This document shows, piece by piece, positions 5,055-10,987 of a stretch of 10,999 nt of DNA (the first letter of the stretch is position 1; each line of letters begins with the position of its first letter). The DNA comes from RGDT01 sp964630925. Lineage in GTDB: Bacteria > Planctomycetota > Planctomycetia > Gemmatales > Gemmataceae. The position numbers and the translations under genes are program-made. The stretch covers positions 1 through 10,999 of the forward strand of contig CAZVZK010000241.1 of assembly GCA_964630925.1 (NCBI GenBank), given 5' to 3'. The notes beneath the pieces are model-generated. The model was given only the letters and a program-made list of their open reading frames with translations, ran no database searches and was not told the DNA's origin.

Positions 5055-7609
5055 CCGACGTCACCCCAGCCCCGGCGGCCGTGGGTGCCAAGGCCCCCCC
5101 GCCGGCGGACGCGTCGCCGCCCGCGCCCCTCACGCCGGCCCAGTGGGTGTCGCAGAACGCGCTGCCGCTGCTCATCTTCCTAACCATCGTCGTCATCATC
5201 TACCGGGCCGCCGGCGTCAACGGCCTGATCCAGGCGGCGTGGACGGCGGTCGGCCTCGGCTTCGTGATCTTCATCCACGAGCTGGGTCATTTCCTGGCGG
5301 CCAAGTGGTGCGATGTCCACGTCACGACCTTCTCGCTCGGCTTCGGGCCGGCATTGCCCGGATGCAGTTACACCCACGGCGAGACGACGTACAAGATCGC
5401 CATCCTGCCCCTGGGCGGGTACGTGGCGATGGTCGGAGAGGGCACCGAGGCCGACGAGGACGAGGACTACCCGCGCTCGTTCAAGAACAAGACGGTCCTC
5501 CAGCGGATGCTCATCATCTCCGCCGGCGTGATCATGAACATCCTCTTCGGCATCATCTGCCTGATGTGCGTCTACCGGTTCCTGGGCATGGAAAGGCCTG
5601 CGGCGGGGATCTGGAAGGTGGACGCCGGCTCCGTCGCCTGGCAGGAGGGGGTGCGGGCCGGCTGGAAGATCACGAAGATCGACTCCAAGGAGAAGCCGTA
5701 CTTCGAGGACCTCCTCTTCGCGGTGGCGTTCTCCAGCGCCAACACGCCGATCAACTTCCGCTTCTCCGGGCCGTTCGCTGACCCCGAGAAGGACATGCCG
5801 CTCTCGCCGTCACGCGACGGCAACCGGGCGATGCCGGCCATCGGCGTCTCGCCGTCGGTGCGGCTGGCGCTGCCCGGCGGCAAGCGCCGGCAGCCGGGCG
5901 ACTCGCCGGTGATCCCCGGCGCGCCGGCGTGGCGTGGCCGGGTGCTGCCGCTGGCGGACGGCGACCGCGTGCTGGTCCCATTCCTCGGCGGGTGGATGGG
6001 CAAGAAGGAGGCGACGTGGGCCGAGGTGGGCCGGCTGCTGATGGCTTCGAATGGGTCACTCACGCTGGAGGTACGGCGCAAGGGCGGCAAGGTGGAGAAG
6101 GTGGAGGTGCCGGCGGGCGGGTTCGATTTCGGCGACGAGATCGTCGGCATGACCGACCCGGACACCCCGGACAGGCCCTATAACGTGACGGCGCTGGGGC
6201 ACGACCCGCACCGCGGGCCGGAGTCGCGGCGGGCCGACCCGATGGAGTACCGCCGGCGGCAGGTGCGGCTGATGGGCAGGCCGGCGGTGTATCAGGTGCG
6301 GCGGACGGCGGGCGAGGGCGAGGAGAAGGCGGAATCGACGGCCCTGGTGTTCGTGCCCCAGGCGTTCCACCGCGATTACGGGCTGCGGATGAAGATGGGG
6401 AAGGTGGCGGCGGTGCGGACGGGCTCACCGGCGGAGAAGGCGGGGCTCTTGGCGGGCGACGTGATCAGCTCGGCGGGGTTGGTGTACGACGGGGGTAAGC
6501 CGGAGTGGATCAAGCCGGAGGCGTTCGACCCGGTGCGTCTGCCGGACGAGCTGTACGCGCGCATCCACGCCGACCCGGCGCGGCCCGCCTCGAAGTACAA
6601 GGTCGTCCTGAAGGTGCTGCGCCCGGTCAAGCCGGAGGATCTGCCGAAGGCGGGGCACAAGGGGCAGCATGCCGTGGATCTCCTGCCGATGGACTGGGAC
6701 GACACGCGGCTGCCGGGGGACGACGTGCCGTTCGGGGCGTCGTCGCCGATGGCGATCGCCCAGGTGGGGGTGGCGTACTGGGTGGAATCGACGGTGGCGT
6801 CGGTGGTGCCGGGGTCGCCGGCGGAGAAGGCGGGGCTGCTGGCGGGCGACCGGATCGACGAGGCGCGGTACCGGGGGTTCTCGGAGGGCGAGAAGCCGGG
6901 GCCGTGGGGCCGGTGGGTGAAGCTCGCTTCGCAGCGCGACAAGGAGGAGGTGTACGACCAGTGGGCGCACCACTTCGACGCGTTGGACCGCAACGGGTAC
7001 GCGGAGGCGGAGTTCCGCGTGATGCGCGACGGGAAGACGGTGGCCGACGAGAAGGGGCACACGGAGTTCTGGCCGTGGCTGTGGTCGTGGATGCCTTGGA
7101 ACCGGGGGGTGGCGCCGAAGTCGTTCGGGCCGGTGGCGGCGCTGCCGGACGAGACGTGGCCCCTGGCCGAGCGTGGGATCGACCTGCGGGCGGACTCGGA
7201 CAAGCAGAAGGCGGACAACCTGCTGGACGCGGCGGGGATGGGGGTCGATCGGACGTTCTCGTTCATCAAACAGATCTATCTGAATCTGCGGAGCATGATC
7301 GTGGGGCGGATCTCGGCGACGAGCCTGGGGGGGCCCATCGAGATCGCGAAACAGGCGTTCACGATGGCGGGCCTGGGGCCGCTGGAGTTCCTGATGTTCC
7401 TGGGGATCATCAGCATCAACCTGGCGGTGGTGAATTTCCTGCCGATCCCGATCCTCGACGGGGGGCACATGGTGTTCCTGATCTACGAGGGGATATCGGG
7501 GCGTAGGCCGTCGGAGTCGGTGCAGACGGCCGCGATGATCGTGGGGCTGGTGCTGATCCTGTCGCTCATGGTGTTCGTGTTCTACCTGGACATCGGCCGG
7601 CTGTGGTGA
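5024..7609 (+). CDS. rseP: RseP-type site-2 intramembrane zinc metalloprotease with expanded PDZ region
   Basis: Site-2 proteases cut transmembrane segments of substrates such as anti-sigma factors or signal-peptide remnants. The protein is 861 aa against about 450 in E. coli. After a Pro/Ala-rich tail come an extra hydrophobic segment (about 46-63) and a core helix with the zinc motif HELGH (H85, E86, H89). A further helix lies at 158-186, and the second active-site motif, NFLPIPILDGG with D812, sits between C-terminal helices (about 783-818 and 835-857). The large extracytoplasmic insert holds a degenerate PDZ-like stretch (about 192-222) and two clear PDZ-like modules centred on 459-481 and 589-611. 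Both of these contain the identical 13-mer GSPAEKAGLLAGD. The TTG at 5024 has AGGAG 8 nt upstream and overlaps dxr by 31 bp. A GTG at 5051, overlapping the dxr stop as GTGA, is the alternative. Substrates are unknown. Confidence 0.94.
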   Translation: MDKPQDTPPVTDVTPAPAAVGAKAPPPADASPPAPLTPAQWVSQNALPLLIFLTIVVIIYRAAGVNGLIQAAWTAVGLGFVIFIHELGHFLAAKWCDVHVTTFSLGFGPALPGCSYTHGETTYKIAILPLGGYVAMVGEGTEADEDEDYPRSFKNKTVLQRMLIISAGVIMNILFGIICLMCVYRFLGMERPAAGIWKVDAGSVAWQEGVRAGWKITKIDSKEKPYFEDLLFAVAFSSANTPINFRFSGPFADPEKDMPLSPSRDGNRAMPAIGVSPSVRLALPGGKRRQPGDSPVIPGAPAWRGRVLPLADGDRVLVPFLGGWMGKKEATWAEVGRLLMASNGSLTLEVRRKGGKVEKVEVPAGGFDFGDEIVGMTDPDTPDRPYNVTALGHDPHRGPESRRADPMEYRRRQVRLMGRPAVYQVRRTAGEGEEKAESTALVFVPQAFHRDYGLRMKMGKVAAVRTGSPAEKAGLLAGDVISSAGLVYDGGKPEWIKPEAFDPVRLPDELYARIHADPARPASKYKVVLKVLRPVKPEDLPKAGHKGQHAVDLLPMDWDDTRLPGDDVPFGASSPMAIAQVGVAYWVESTVASVVPGSPAEKAGLLAGDRIDEARYRGFSEGEKPGPWGRWVKLASQRDKEEVYDQWAHHFDALDRNGYAEAEFRVMRDGKTVADEKGHTEFWPWLWSWMPWNRGVAPKSFGPVAALPDETWPLAERGIDLRADSDKQKADNLLDAAGMGVDRTFSFIKQIYLNLRSMIVGRISATSLGGPIEIAKQAFTMAGLGPLEFLMFLGIISINLAVVNFLPIPILDGGHMVFLIYEGISGRRPSESVQTAAMIVGLVLILSLMVFVFYLDIGRLW
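6422..6850 (+). repeat. Internal duplication of a PDZ core motif in rseP
   Basis: Bases 6422-6460 and 6812-6850 are 39-nt direct copies identical at 35 positions, and both encode GSPAEKAGLLAGD. The match lies in the carboxylate-binding/helix-alpha region of two PDZ-like domains. It could reflect domain duplication or shared constraint on a conserved motif. Confidence 0.7.
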
Positions 7610-7630
7610 GCCGCGCGTGGAGGTGAGGCG

Positions 7631-7843
7631 ATGGCGAAGGCACACGACCCGAAGCACGGGGTGCACCCGGCGCGCGGCGAGGCGGCAGCCGCGGCGCCGC
7701 CGGGAGCGGGGGACGAGTCCCCCGAGGACGCATCGCTCAGTCTGGGCTGGCGGATCGCGCTGTTCGTGTGGTGCTTCGGGTTCTTCGGGCTGGTGGCGTA
7801 CGAGCTGTGGACGGGGATGCTGATGGGCCTGTTCCGGCGGTGA
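7631..7843 (+). CDS. Small single-pass membrane protein (70 aa) downstream of rseP
   Basis: The ATG at 7631 follows rseP by 21 bp and has a strong ribosome site (GGAGGTGAGG). Residues 1-37 are a polar, Ala/Pro-rich and acidic tail starting MAKAHDPKHG. Residues about 39-66 form one hydrophobic, aromatic-rich helix (GWRIALFVWCFGFFGLVAYE) ending in LFRR. The layout, soluble N-terminus then one helix with a short basic C-terminus, is that of a small bitopic protein. It is the last gene of the apparent dxr-rseP operon, so an accessory role near the protease is conceivable but unproven. It has no sequence likeness to the 73-aa protein beyond topology. No family recognised. A frame at 7617-7823 is a shadow. 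Confidence 0.72.
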   Translation: MAKAHDPKHGVHPARGEAAAAAPPGAGDESPEDASLSLGWRIALFVWCFGFFGLVAYELWTGMLMGLFRR

Positions 7844-7855
7844 GCGGGAAAAGCG

Positions 7856-7974
7856 GTGGTCCACGGATCACACGGATCAAACGGATCAGAACCAAGAGGC
7901 GGAAGAAGGCATAGCCCCCCGCCAGCTTCCAGTCCTGGTTGTTCTCCGTGTGTTCCGTGTGATCCGTGGACCAC
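7856..7974. repeat. Long hairpin-forming repeat with 9-bp tandem units in the arms
   Basis: Bases 7856-7876 and 7954-7974 are perfect 21-bp inverted arms. Pairing continues imperfectly inward through ACGGA/TCCGT and AACCA/TGGTT. An inner hairpin (GGAAG at 7901, GGC; GCC, CTTCC ending 7930) closes the structure around a C-rich loop. Each arm is itself made of roughly 9-bp units: CACGGATCA, CACGGATCA, AACGGATCA on the left, and TGTTCCGTG, TGATCCGTG on the right. It fills the convergent gap between the 70-aa gene and the second lipoprotein gene. Families of dispersed CACGGATnnCACGGAT hairpin repeats occur in several bacterial phyla, as I recall. It may be a non-autonomous mobile element that now also ends transcripts from both sides; it lacks a canonical T-run. 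Confidence 0.85.
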
Positions 7975-8001
7975 TGCCTTCGTACACAAGACCGTCCGTC
8001 G

Positions 8002-8226
8002 TCAGTTGGGCGCGACGCCGCCCTCGACGCGATCATCGACCAGGTGGGAGGGCTGATCTATCTCCCAATAGTGTGCGAGCTCCGGCGAGATCTGGCCCCC
8101 GGTCTCCGACTGGTTCGTCAGTTGCAGCATCCTGCGATTCGATTCCTCGTGCTGATAATCGCGCAGGAGGCAGCCAGAGCAGAGCGCGAAGCAGGCCGCG
8201 AGCAGAGTGAGGGACAGCCCGCGCAT
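8002..8226 (-). CDS. Small predicted lipoprotein A (74 aa), paralogue of lipoprotein B
   Basis: The ATG at 8226 has GGAGG 5 nt upstream (ggaggccgtcATG), which favours it over upstream in-frame starts. MRGLSLTLLAACFALCSGC is a short signal peptide ending in a lipobox-like CSG|C, with Cys in place of the usual Leu at -3, so C19 is the likely lipidated residue. The mature part is about 55 aa, polar, and contains SNRRMLQLTNQSE, ELAHYWEIDQPSHL and the end GGVAPN. It has the same length as lipoprotein B, encoded just upstream on the same strand, and shares 33 of the last 45 residues with it. The last 21 bases of both genes are identical. Function unknown; an envelope location is inferred from the signal alone. 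Confidence 0.78.
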   Translation of the reverse strand: MRGLSLTLLAACFALCSGCLLRDYQHEESNRRMLQLTNQSETGGQISPELAHYWEIDQPSHLVDDRVEGGVAPN

Positions 8227-8253
8227 GACGGCCTCCGGTCTGGAAATGATGAC

Positions 8254-8275
8254 GCCGGGGGCTTGCGCCCCCGGC
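8254..8275. repeat. GC-rich palindrome, copy 1 (9-bp perfect stem, 4-nt loop)
   Basis: GCCGGGGGC, loop ttgc, GCCCCCGGC lies between the two lipoprotein genes. There is no T-run on either side, so it is not a canonical intrinsic terminator. A 22-nt relative matching at 18 positions lies at 10458-10479, which supports a dispersed short palindromic repeat, a type I recall as common between planctomycete genes. Confidence 0.75.
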
Positions 8276-8292
8276 GGATCACCACTCACGGA

Positions 8293-8517
8293 TCAGTTGG
8301 GCGCGACGCCGCCGTGGACACGCTCGTCGGTGAGGTGCGACGGCTGGTCGATCATCCAGAAGTGCTCCAGCTCGCGGGCGATCTGGCGGAGGTCCTCCGA
8401 CTGGTTCATCAGTTGGAGCATCCGCCGGTTCGGGTCCGACGAGTAGGCGTTCAGGAAACAGCCGGTGCTGCCGAGCATGCAGCAGCCGGCGAGCAGGGCG
8501 AGCATTAGCCGCCGCAT
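8293..8517 (-). CDS. Small predicted lipoprotein B (74 aa), paralogue of lipoprotein A
   Basis: The ATG at 8517 is preceded by GGGAGG with 5 nt spacing. The signal peptide MRRLMLALLAGCCMLGSTGC has two arginines, a hydrophobic core and a lipobox-like STG|C, making C20 the probable lipid-anchored residue. The mature part carries DPNRRMLQLMNQSE, a charged helix RQIARELEHFW and IDQPSHLTDERVHGGVAPN. It matches lipoprotein A without gaps over the mature region, with conservative changes such as Y/F and D/E, so both copies appear to be under selection. It lies 74 bp downstream of the HU gene and 66 bp upstream of lipoprotein A, all on the minus strand, and may share the HU transcript. No known domain recognised. 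Confidence 0.82.
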   Translation of the reverse strand: MRRLMLALLAGCCMLGSTGCFLNAYSSDPNRRMLQLMNQSEDLRQIARELEHFWMIDQPSHLTDERVHGGVAPN

Positions 8518-8591
8518 GGCAACCTCCCGTGGAATGTATGGGTTCCACCAGAAGTATCGGCCTTGGCGGCTGTCCGACTTGAGCGGGATGG

Positions 8592-8936
8592 TCAGGACTT
8601 GCGGGCGGCGGCGGCCTTGGCGCCCTTCTTGCGCTTCTTGGGGGGCTTGGGGATGGACTTCAGGGCGCGGACCTTCTCCTCCATCTCCTTGCCGGGCTTG
8701 AACGTCACGACGTTCTTGGGGGGCACGTCCACCGTCTCGTTGGTCTGTGGGTTGCGGGCCTTGCGCGCCTTGCGCTGCTTGACCTCGAAGACGCCGAACT
8801 TGCGCAGCTCGATCCGTCCGGACTCCAGCAGTGTCTTGATGATCGCGTCGAAGGTCAGCTGGACGATGTCCTTGGTCCTCAGCTGGGTCTCACCGATCTC
8901 CTCGGAGATCAGCCGGACGATGTCTTTCTTGGTCAC
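8592..8936 (-). CDS. HU-family nucleoid DNA-binding protein with Lys-rich C-terminal tail
   Basis: HU/IHF proteins form dimers that bind and bend DNA in the nucleoid. The GTG at 8936 gives MTKKDIVRLISEEIG, the usual helical N-terminus, with a ribosome site GGGGGAAGG upstream; the frame extends further upstream, but that part is not HU-like. The family signature is clear: LRKFGVFEVKQRKARKARNP (45-64) with the DNA-intercalating proline at 63 in RNP, then QTNETVDVPPKNVVTFKPGK (64-83). The protein is 114 aa against about 90 for E. coli HU. The excess is a C-terminal extension, PKPPKKRKKGAKAAAARKS, a histone H1-like tail that probably adds non-specific DNA contacts. One gene implies a homodimer or pairing with an HU encoded elsewhere. 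HU and IHF subclasses cannot be separated with confidence here. Confidence 0.93.
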   Translation of the reverse strand: MTKKDIVRLISEEIGETQLRTKDIVQLTFDAIIKTLLESGRIELRKFGVFEVKQRKARKARNPQTNETVDVPPKNVVTFKPGKEMEEKVRALKSIPKPPKKRKKGAKAAAARKS

Positions 8937-8995
8937 GGTTGCCTTCCCCCTCAGCGAACGTCCCTGATGCTGTCCGGCCGCCCCGACTCGCTTCA

Positions 8996-9024
8996 ACAGT
9001 ATTGCCGCCAAAGAGTAGTGTCAA
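8996..9024 (-). promoter_or_regulatory. Promoter of the HU gene
   Basis: On the minus strand a perfect TTGACA (9024-9019) is followed after exactly 17 nt by TACTGT (9001-8996), which keeps the most conserved T, A and final T of the -10 box. The start of transcription would be near 8989, leaving a leader of roughly 50 nt before the GTG at 8936. Confidence 0.6.
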
Positions 9025-9036
9025 GAGGGTACGCGC

Positions 9037-9066
9037 TTGCGGCGGCCCCTCCCTACCCTGTAGGAT
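9037..9066 (+). promoter_or_regulatory. Candidate promoter of the DUF1501 gene
   Basis: TTGCGG (9037-9042), an 18-nt spacer and TAGGAT (9061-9066) lie just before the ATG at 9088. The -35 box starts 13 bp beyond the HU -35 box and faces the other way, so the two promoters are nearly back to back. A GGAGGA ribosome site at 9078-9083 follows. Confidence 0.45.
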
Positions 9067-9087
9067 GGTGGGTAATCGGAGGACGCC

Positions 9088-10386
9088 ATGATCTCGCGAC
9101 GCGGAATGCTTCAGGTGGGCGCCGGCGCCCTGCTCGGCCTCGACCTGCCCCGGCTCCTGGCGTCCGACACCGGGGGCGGCGAGCGGGCACGGGCCGACTC
9201 GTGCATCGTCATCTTCCTCAACGGCGGGCCGTCGCACATCGACATGTGGGACCCCAAGCCCGACGCGCCGGCGGAGGTACGCGGCCCGTTCAAGCCCATC
9301 GCCACCAGCGCCCCCGGGGTCAGCTTCACCGACCAGCTCCCGAAGTTGGCGAGGCAGATGCACCGCTGCACGCTCATCCGCTCGGCGCACCACTCTGTCA
9401 ACAACGCCCACGCGGCGGCGGTGTACGCGGCCCTCACGGGGCACGACCGCGGCGAGGCCGGCGGCGGCACGAAGCCGACCGACAACCCGGCCATCGGCAG
9501 CGTGCTGGGGATGTTGCGCCCGCCGGCGAAGCCCGTCGTGCCGTTCGTGTCCATGCCGTTCATCACCGCCGAGGGCGCGGGCGGTCCGCCGCAGCCGGGG
9601 TTCTTCGGCGGGTTGCTCGGGCGGGCGCGCGACCCTCTGTTCGTCCTGCGCGACCCCAACGCGCCGTCGTTCGCTCTGCCGGAGCTGGACACCGGCGAGG
9701 CGGGCCGGCTGGCGGCGCGGCGCGGGCTCCTGGAGCGCCTGCCGGGACGCAAGACGGATGAATTGTCGGCATTCCAGGCGAAGGCGTTCGACCTGCTGTC
9801 GTCGCCGGCGACGCAGCGGGCGTTCGAGCTGCACCGCGAGCCGCGGGTGGTCCGCGAGCGGTACGGGCGGAACATCTACGGGCAGTGCGTCCTGCTGGCG
9901 CGGCGGCTGATCGAGGCGGGGACGCGGCTGGCGTGCATCTCGTGGGCGCCGGACGCCAACGCGACCTGGGACACCCACGGTCAGAACTTCACGAAGCTGA
10001 AGAACGACCTGCTGCCGCCGCTGGATGCGTGCGTCTCAGCGCTGCTCGACGACCTGGCCGCACGCGGCCTGCTGGAGCGGACGCTCGTCCTGGTCATGGG
10101 CGAGTTCGGGCGGACGCCCAAGGTGAACGCCGGGGCGGGTCGCGACCACTGGAACTTCTGCTACTCGCTGATGATGGCGGGCGGCGGGGTGAAGGGCGGG
10201 TACGTCCACGGGGCGAGCGACCGTATCGGGGCGCGGCCCAGCCTCGCGCCGGTGACGCCTGCGGACATCATCTCGACGGTGTATCACTGCCTCGGCATCG
10301 ACCCGACGCGCGAGATCCACGACAAGTTGGCTCGGCCATTCACGGTGGTGCCGGGCGGCGAGGTCATCAAGGGGATCCTCGCTTGA
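9088..10386 (+). CDS. DUF1501 family protein, Tat-exported, alkaline-phosphatase/sulfatase-like fold
   Basis: The protein is 432 aa, typical of planctomycete DUF1501 members, from an ATG with GGAGGA 4 nt upstream. The N-terminus, MISRRGMLQVGAGALLGL, is a twin-arginine signal (R4, R5), so the folded protein is predicted to be exported. Family motifs are IVIFLNGGPSHIDMWDPKPD (40-59), SAHHSVNNAHAAAVYAALTG (99-118), the WDTHGQN motif (294-300), MGEFGRTP (337-344) and GRDHW (351-355). The Asp/His-rich motifs fit metal ligands of the alkaline phosphatase superfamily, but no reaction has been shown for the family to my knowledge. DUF1501 genes often sit beside DUF1549/DUF1553 cytochrome-like genes in planctomycetes. 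Here no such gene is seen, only a WD40 relic downstream. The HU gene diverges upstream. Confidence 0.93.
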   Translation: MISRRGMLQVGAGALLGLDLPRLLASDTGGGERARADSCIVIFLNGGPSHIDMWDPKPDAPAEVRGPFKPIATSAPGVSFTDQLPKLARQMHRCTLIRSAHHSVNNAHAAAVYAALTGHDRGEAGGGTKPTDNPAIGSVLGMLRPPAKPVVPFVSMPFITAEGAGGPPQPGFFGGLLGRARDPLFVLRDPNAPSFALPELDTGEAGRLAARRGLLERLPGRKTDELSAFQAKAFDLLSSPATQRAFELHREPRVVRERYGRNIYGQCVLLARRLIEAGTRLACISWAPDANATWDTHGQNFTKLKNDLLPPLDACVSALLDDLAARGLLERTLVLVMGEFGRTPKVNAGAGRDHWNFCYSLMMAGGGVKGGYVHGASDRIGARPSLAPVTPADIISTVYHCLGIDPTREIHDKLARPFTVVPGGEVIKGILA

Positions 10387-10628
10387 GCCGTTCGCCTCTC
10401 GGCCCGTCCCTGGCGGCGTCTATGGCGTCGTGGCTATCGGCCAGATATGCGCCTCACTCCGTGGGCTGACGCCCCCGGCTCGCCCAGTCAATGACCTCAG
10501 GGGTCACGGATCGCCCCACAGCCTGCCGGAAACGTTGCCTGCGGGAGCCGCACGGCCGGCCCAGCCCCACGGGCATCGTCCCGCCGTGTGGAGCCCGCGT
10601 CCCGCGGCTCGATGGGCGTGCCGGCATT
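10387..10628. other. Intergenic stretch without a gene, after DUF1501
   Basis: No frame here shows a recognisable domain or a convincing ribosome site. It contains the second GC-rich palindrome and a small inverted repeat, TGACC/GGTCA, near 10492-10506. No T-run terminator follows the DUF1501 stop. Confidence 0.6.
10458..10479. repeat. GC-rich palindrome, copy 2 (imperfect stem)
   Basis: It matches the 8254-8275 palindrome at 18 of 22 positions. The stem CCGTGGGC / GCCCCCGG has one T:C mismatch and a 4-nt loop (tgac). It lies 72 bp after the DUF1501 stop. Two related copies in 11 kb argue for a repeat family rather than chance. Confidence 0.6.
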
Positions 10629-10775
10629 CTGCTTCGATGGGAGACGCGTACCGGGCACGAGCTGGGGCGGTGGGAGCACGGCAGGCCCGTCGCGCGGCTC
10701 GCAGTGCGGGCGGACGGGAAACTCGCGATCACGGGCGCGTCTGATGGGAGCCTGCGCGTGTGGCACATCGGGTGA
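10629..10775 (+). pseudogene. WD40-repeat relic (about one repeat, probably decayed)
   Basis: The frame ending at the TGA at 10773-10775 reads LLRWETRTGHELGRWEHG, then RPVARLAVRADGKLAITGAS and DGSLRVWHIG. This is a good WD40 unit: W-x-x-x-TG-x-E-L, the V-x-x-L-A-V-x-x-DGK strand, a TGASDG turn and a closing VW in place of WD. Upstream residues in the same frame (from 10491) are Arg/Pro-rich and not WD40-like, no ribosome site or signal is evident, and a single blade cannot form a propeller. I read it as the 3' remnant of a longer WD40 protein. Planctomycete WD40 or cytochrome-WD40 genes commonly lie near DUF1501 genes, so it may be the residue of such a partner. A short expressed protein cannot be excluded. 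Confidence 0.6.
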
Positions 10776-10930
10776 AGGGCGGCTCCCTCGCCATCGGTCG
10801 TCCCCCACCTTTGCCGGTGTTGCCGAGGGACGGTTGTACCCGTTCACCGGCTTTTGGAGTTGGACACAATGAGACAGCGAGGGCGGCCACGGCCCTGATG
10901 TTGGAGGTCTGACCACAGGCCCTGCAATGC
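10776..10930. other. Intergenic stretch, nothing recognised
   Basis: No convincing coding frame or RNA gene is visible. Frames across it are short and without motif. An inverted repeat AGGGC/GCCCT around 10875-10896 is the only structure noted. Confidence 0.5.
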
Positions 10931-10950
10931 AAATTCCGCAGTGAATTTGC
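10931..10950. repeat. A/T-rich inverted repeat at the right edge
   Basis: GCAAATTC (10930-10937) and GAATTTGC (10943-10950) are perfect 8-bp arms around a 6-nt loop. The element is more AT-rich than the surrounding DNA and directly abuts the CRISPR-like 37-mer. It could be part of a mobile-element end or an array boundary. Confidence 0.6.
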
Positions 10951-10987
10951 GTTTCAGTCCCTCATGCCGCTGCGCGGCACCCGGAAT
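10951..10987. repeat. CRISPR-repeat-like 37-mer, single copy at window edge (unconfirmed)
   Basis: The sequence begins GTTTCAGTCCCTCATGCCGC and ends CACCCGGAAT. Read on the minus strand it ends GGGACTGAAAC, like many CRISPR repeats whose 3' end gives an ACTGAAAC crRNA handle. It also holds a central 6-bp stem (TGCCGC/GCGGCA, 3-nt loop), and 37 nt is a normal length. Only 12 bases follow before the window ends, so no second copy can be seen and no cas gene is present here. The feature is a resemblance only. Confidence 0.3.

Noticed and set aside
6425..7864. Minus-strand open frame of 479 codons opposite rseP
   Set aside because: The translation is full of Arg, Pro and His without motifs, while the plus strand encodes the LDG motif and membrane helices.
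8254..8275. Palindrome as an intrinsic terminator of lipoprotein B
   Set aside because: The stem is strong but there is no run of T on either strand after it. The second copy elsewhere favours a dispersed repeat.
7966..8508. Plus-strand open frame of 180 codons
   Set aside because: It is the complement of the two lipoprotein genes; the minus frames have signal peptides, ribosome sites and paralogy.
8890..9978. Minus-strand open frame of 362 codons opposite DUF1501
   Set aside because: Arg-rich and without domains. It also runs through the divergent promoter region and the HU start, and DUF1501 motifs are on the other strand.
10729..10932. Minus-strand frame starting MHCRACGQ, zinc-finger-like
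   Set aside because: A single C-x-x-C pair is not enough, the rest has no domain, there is no ribosome site, and it overlaps the WD40 relic on the other strand.
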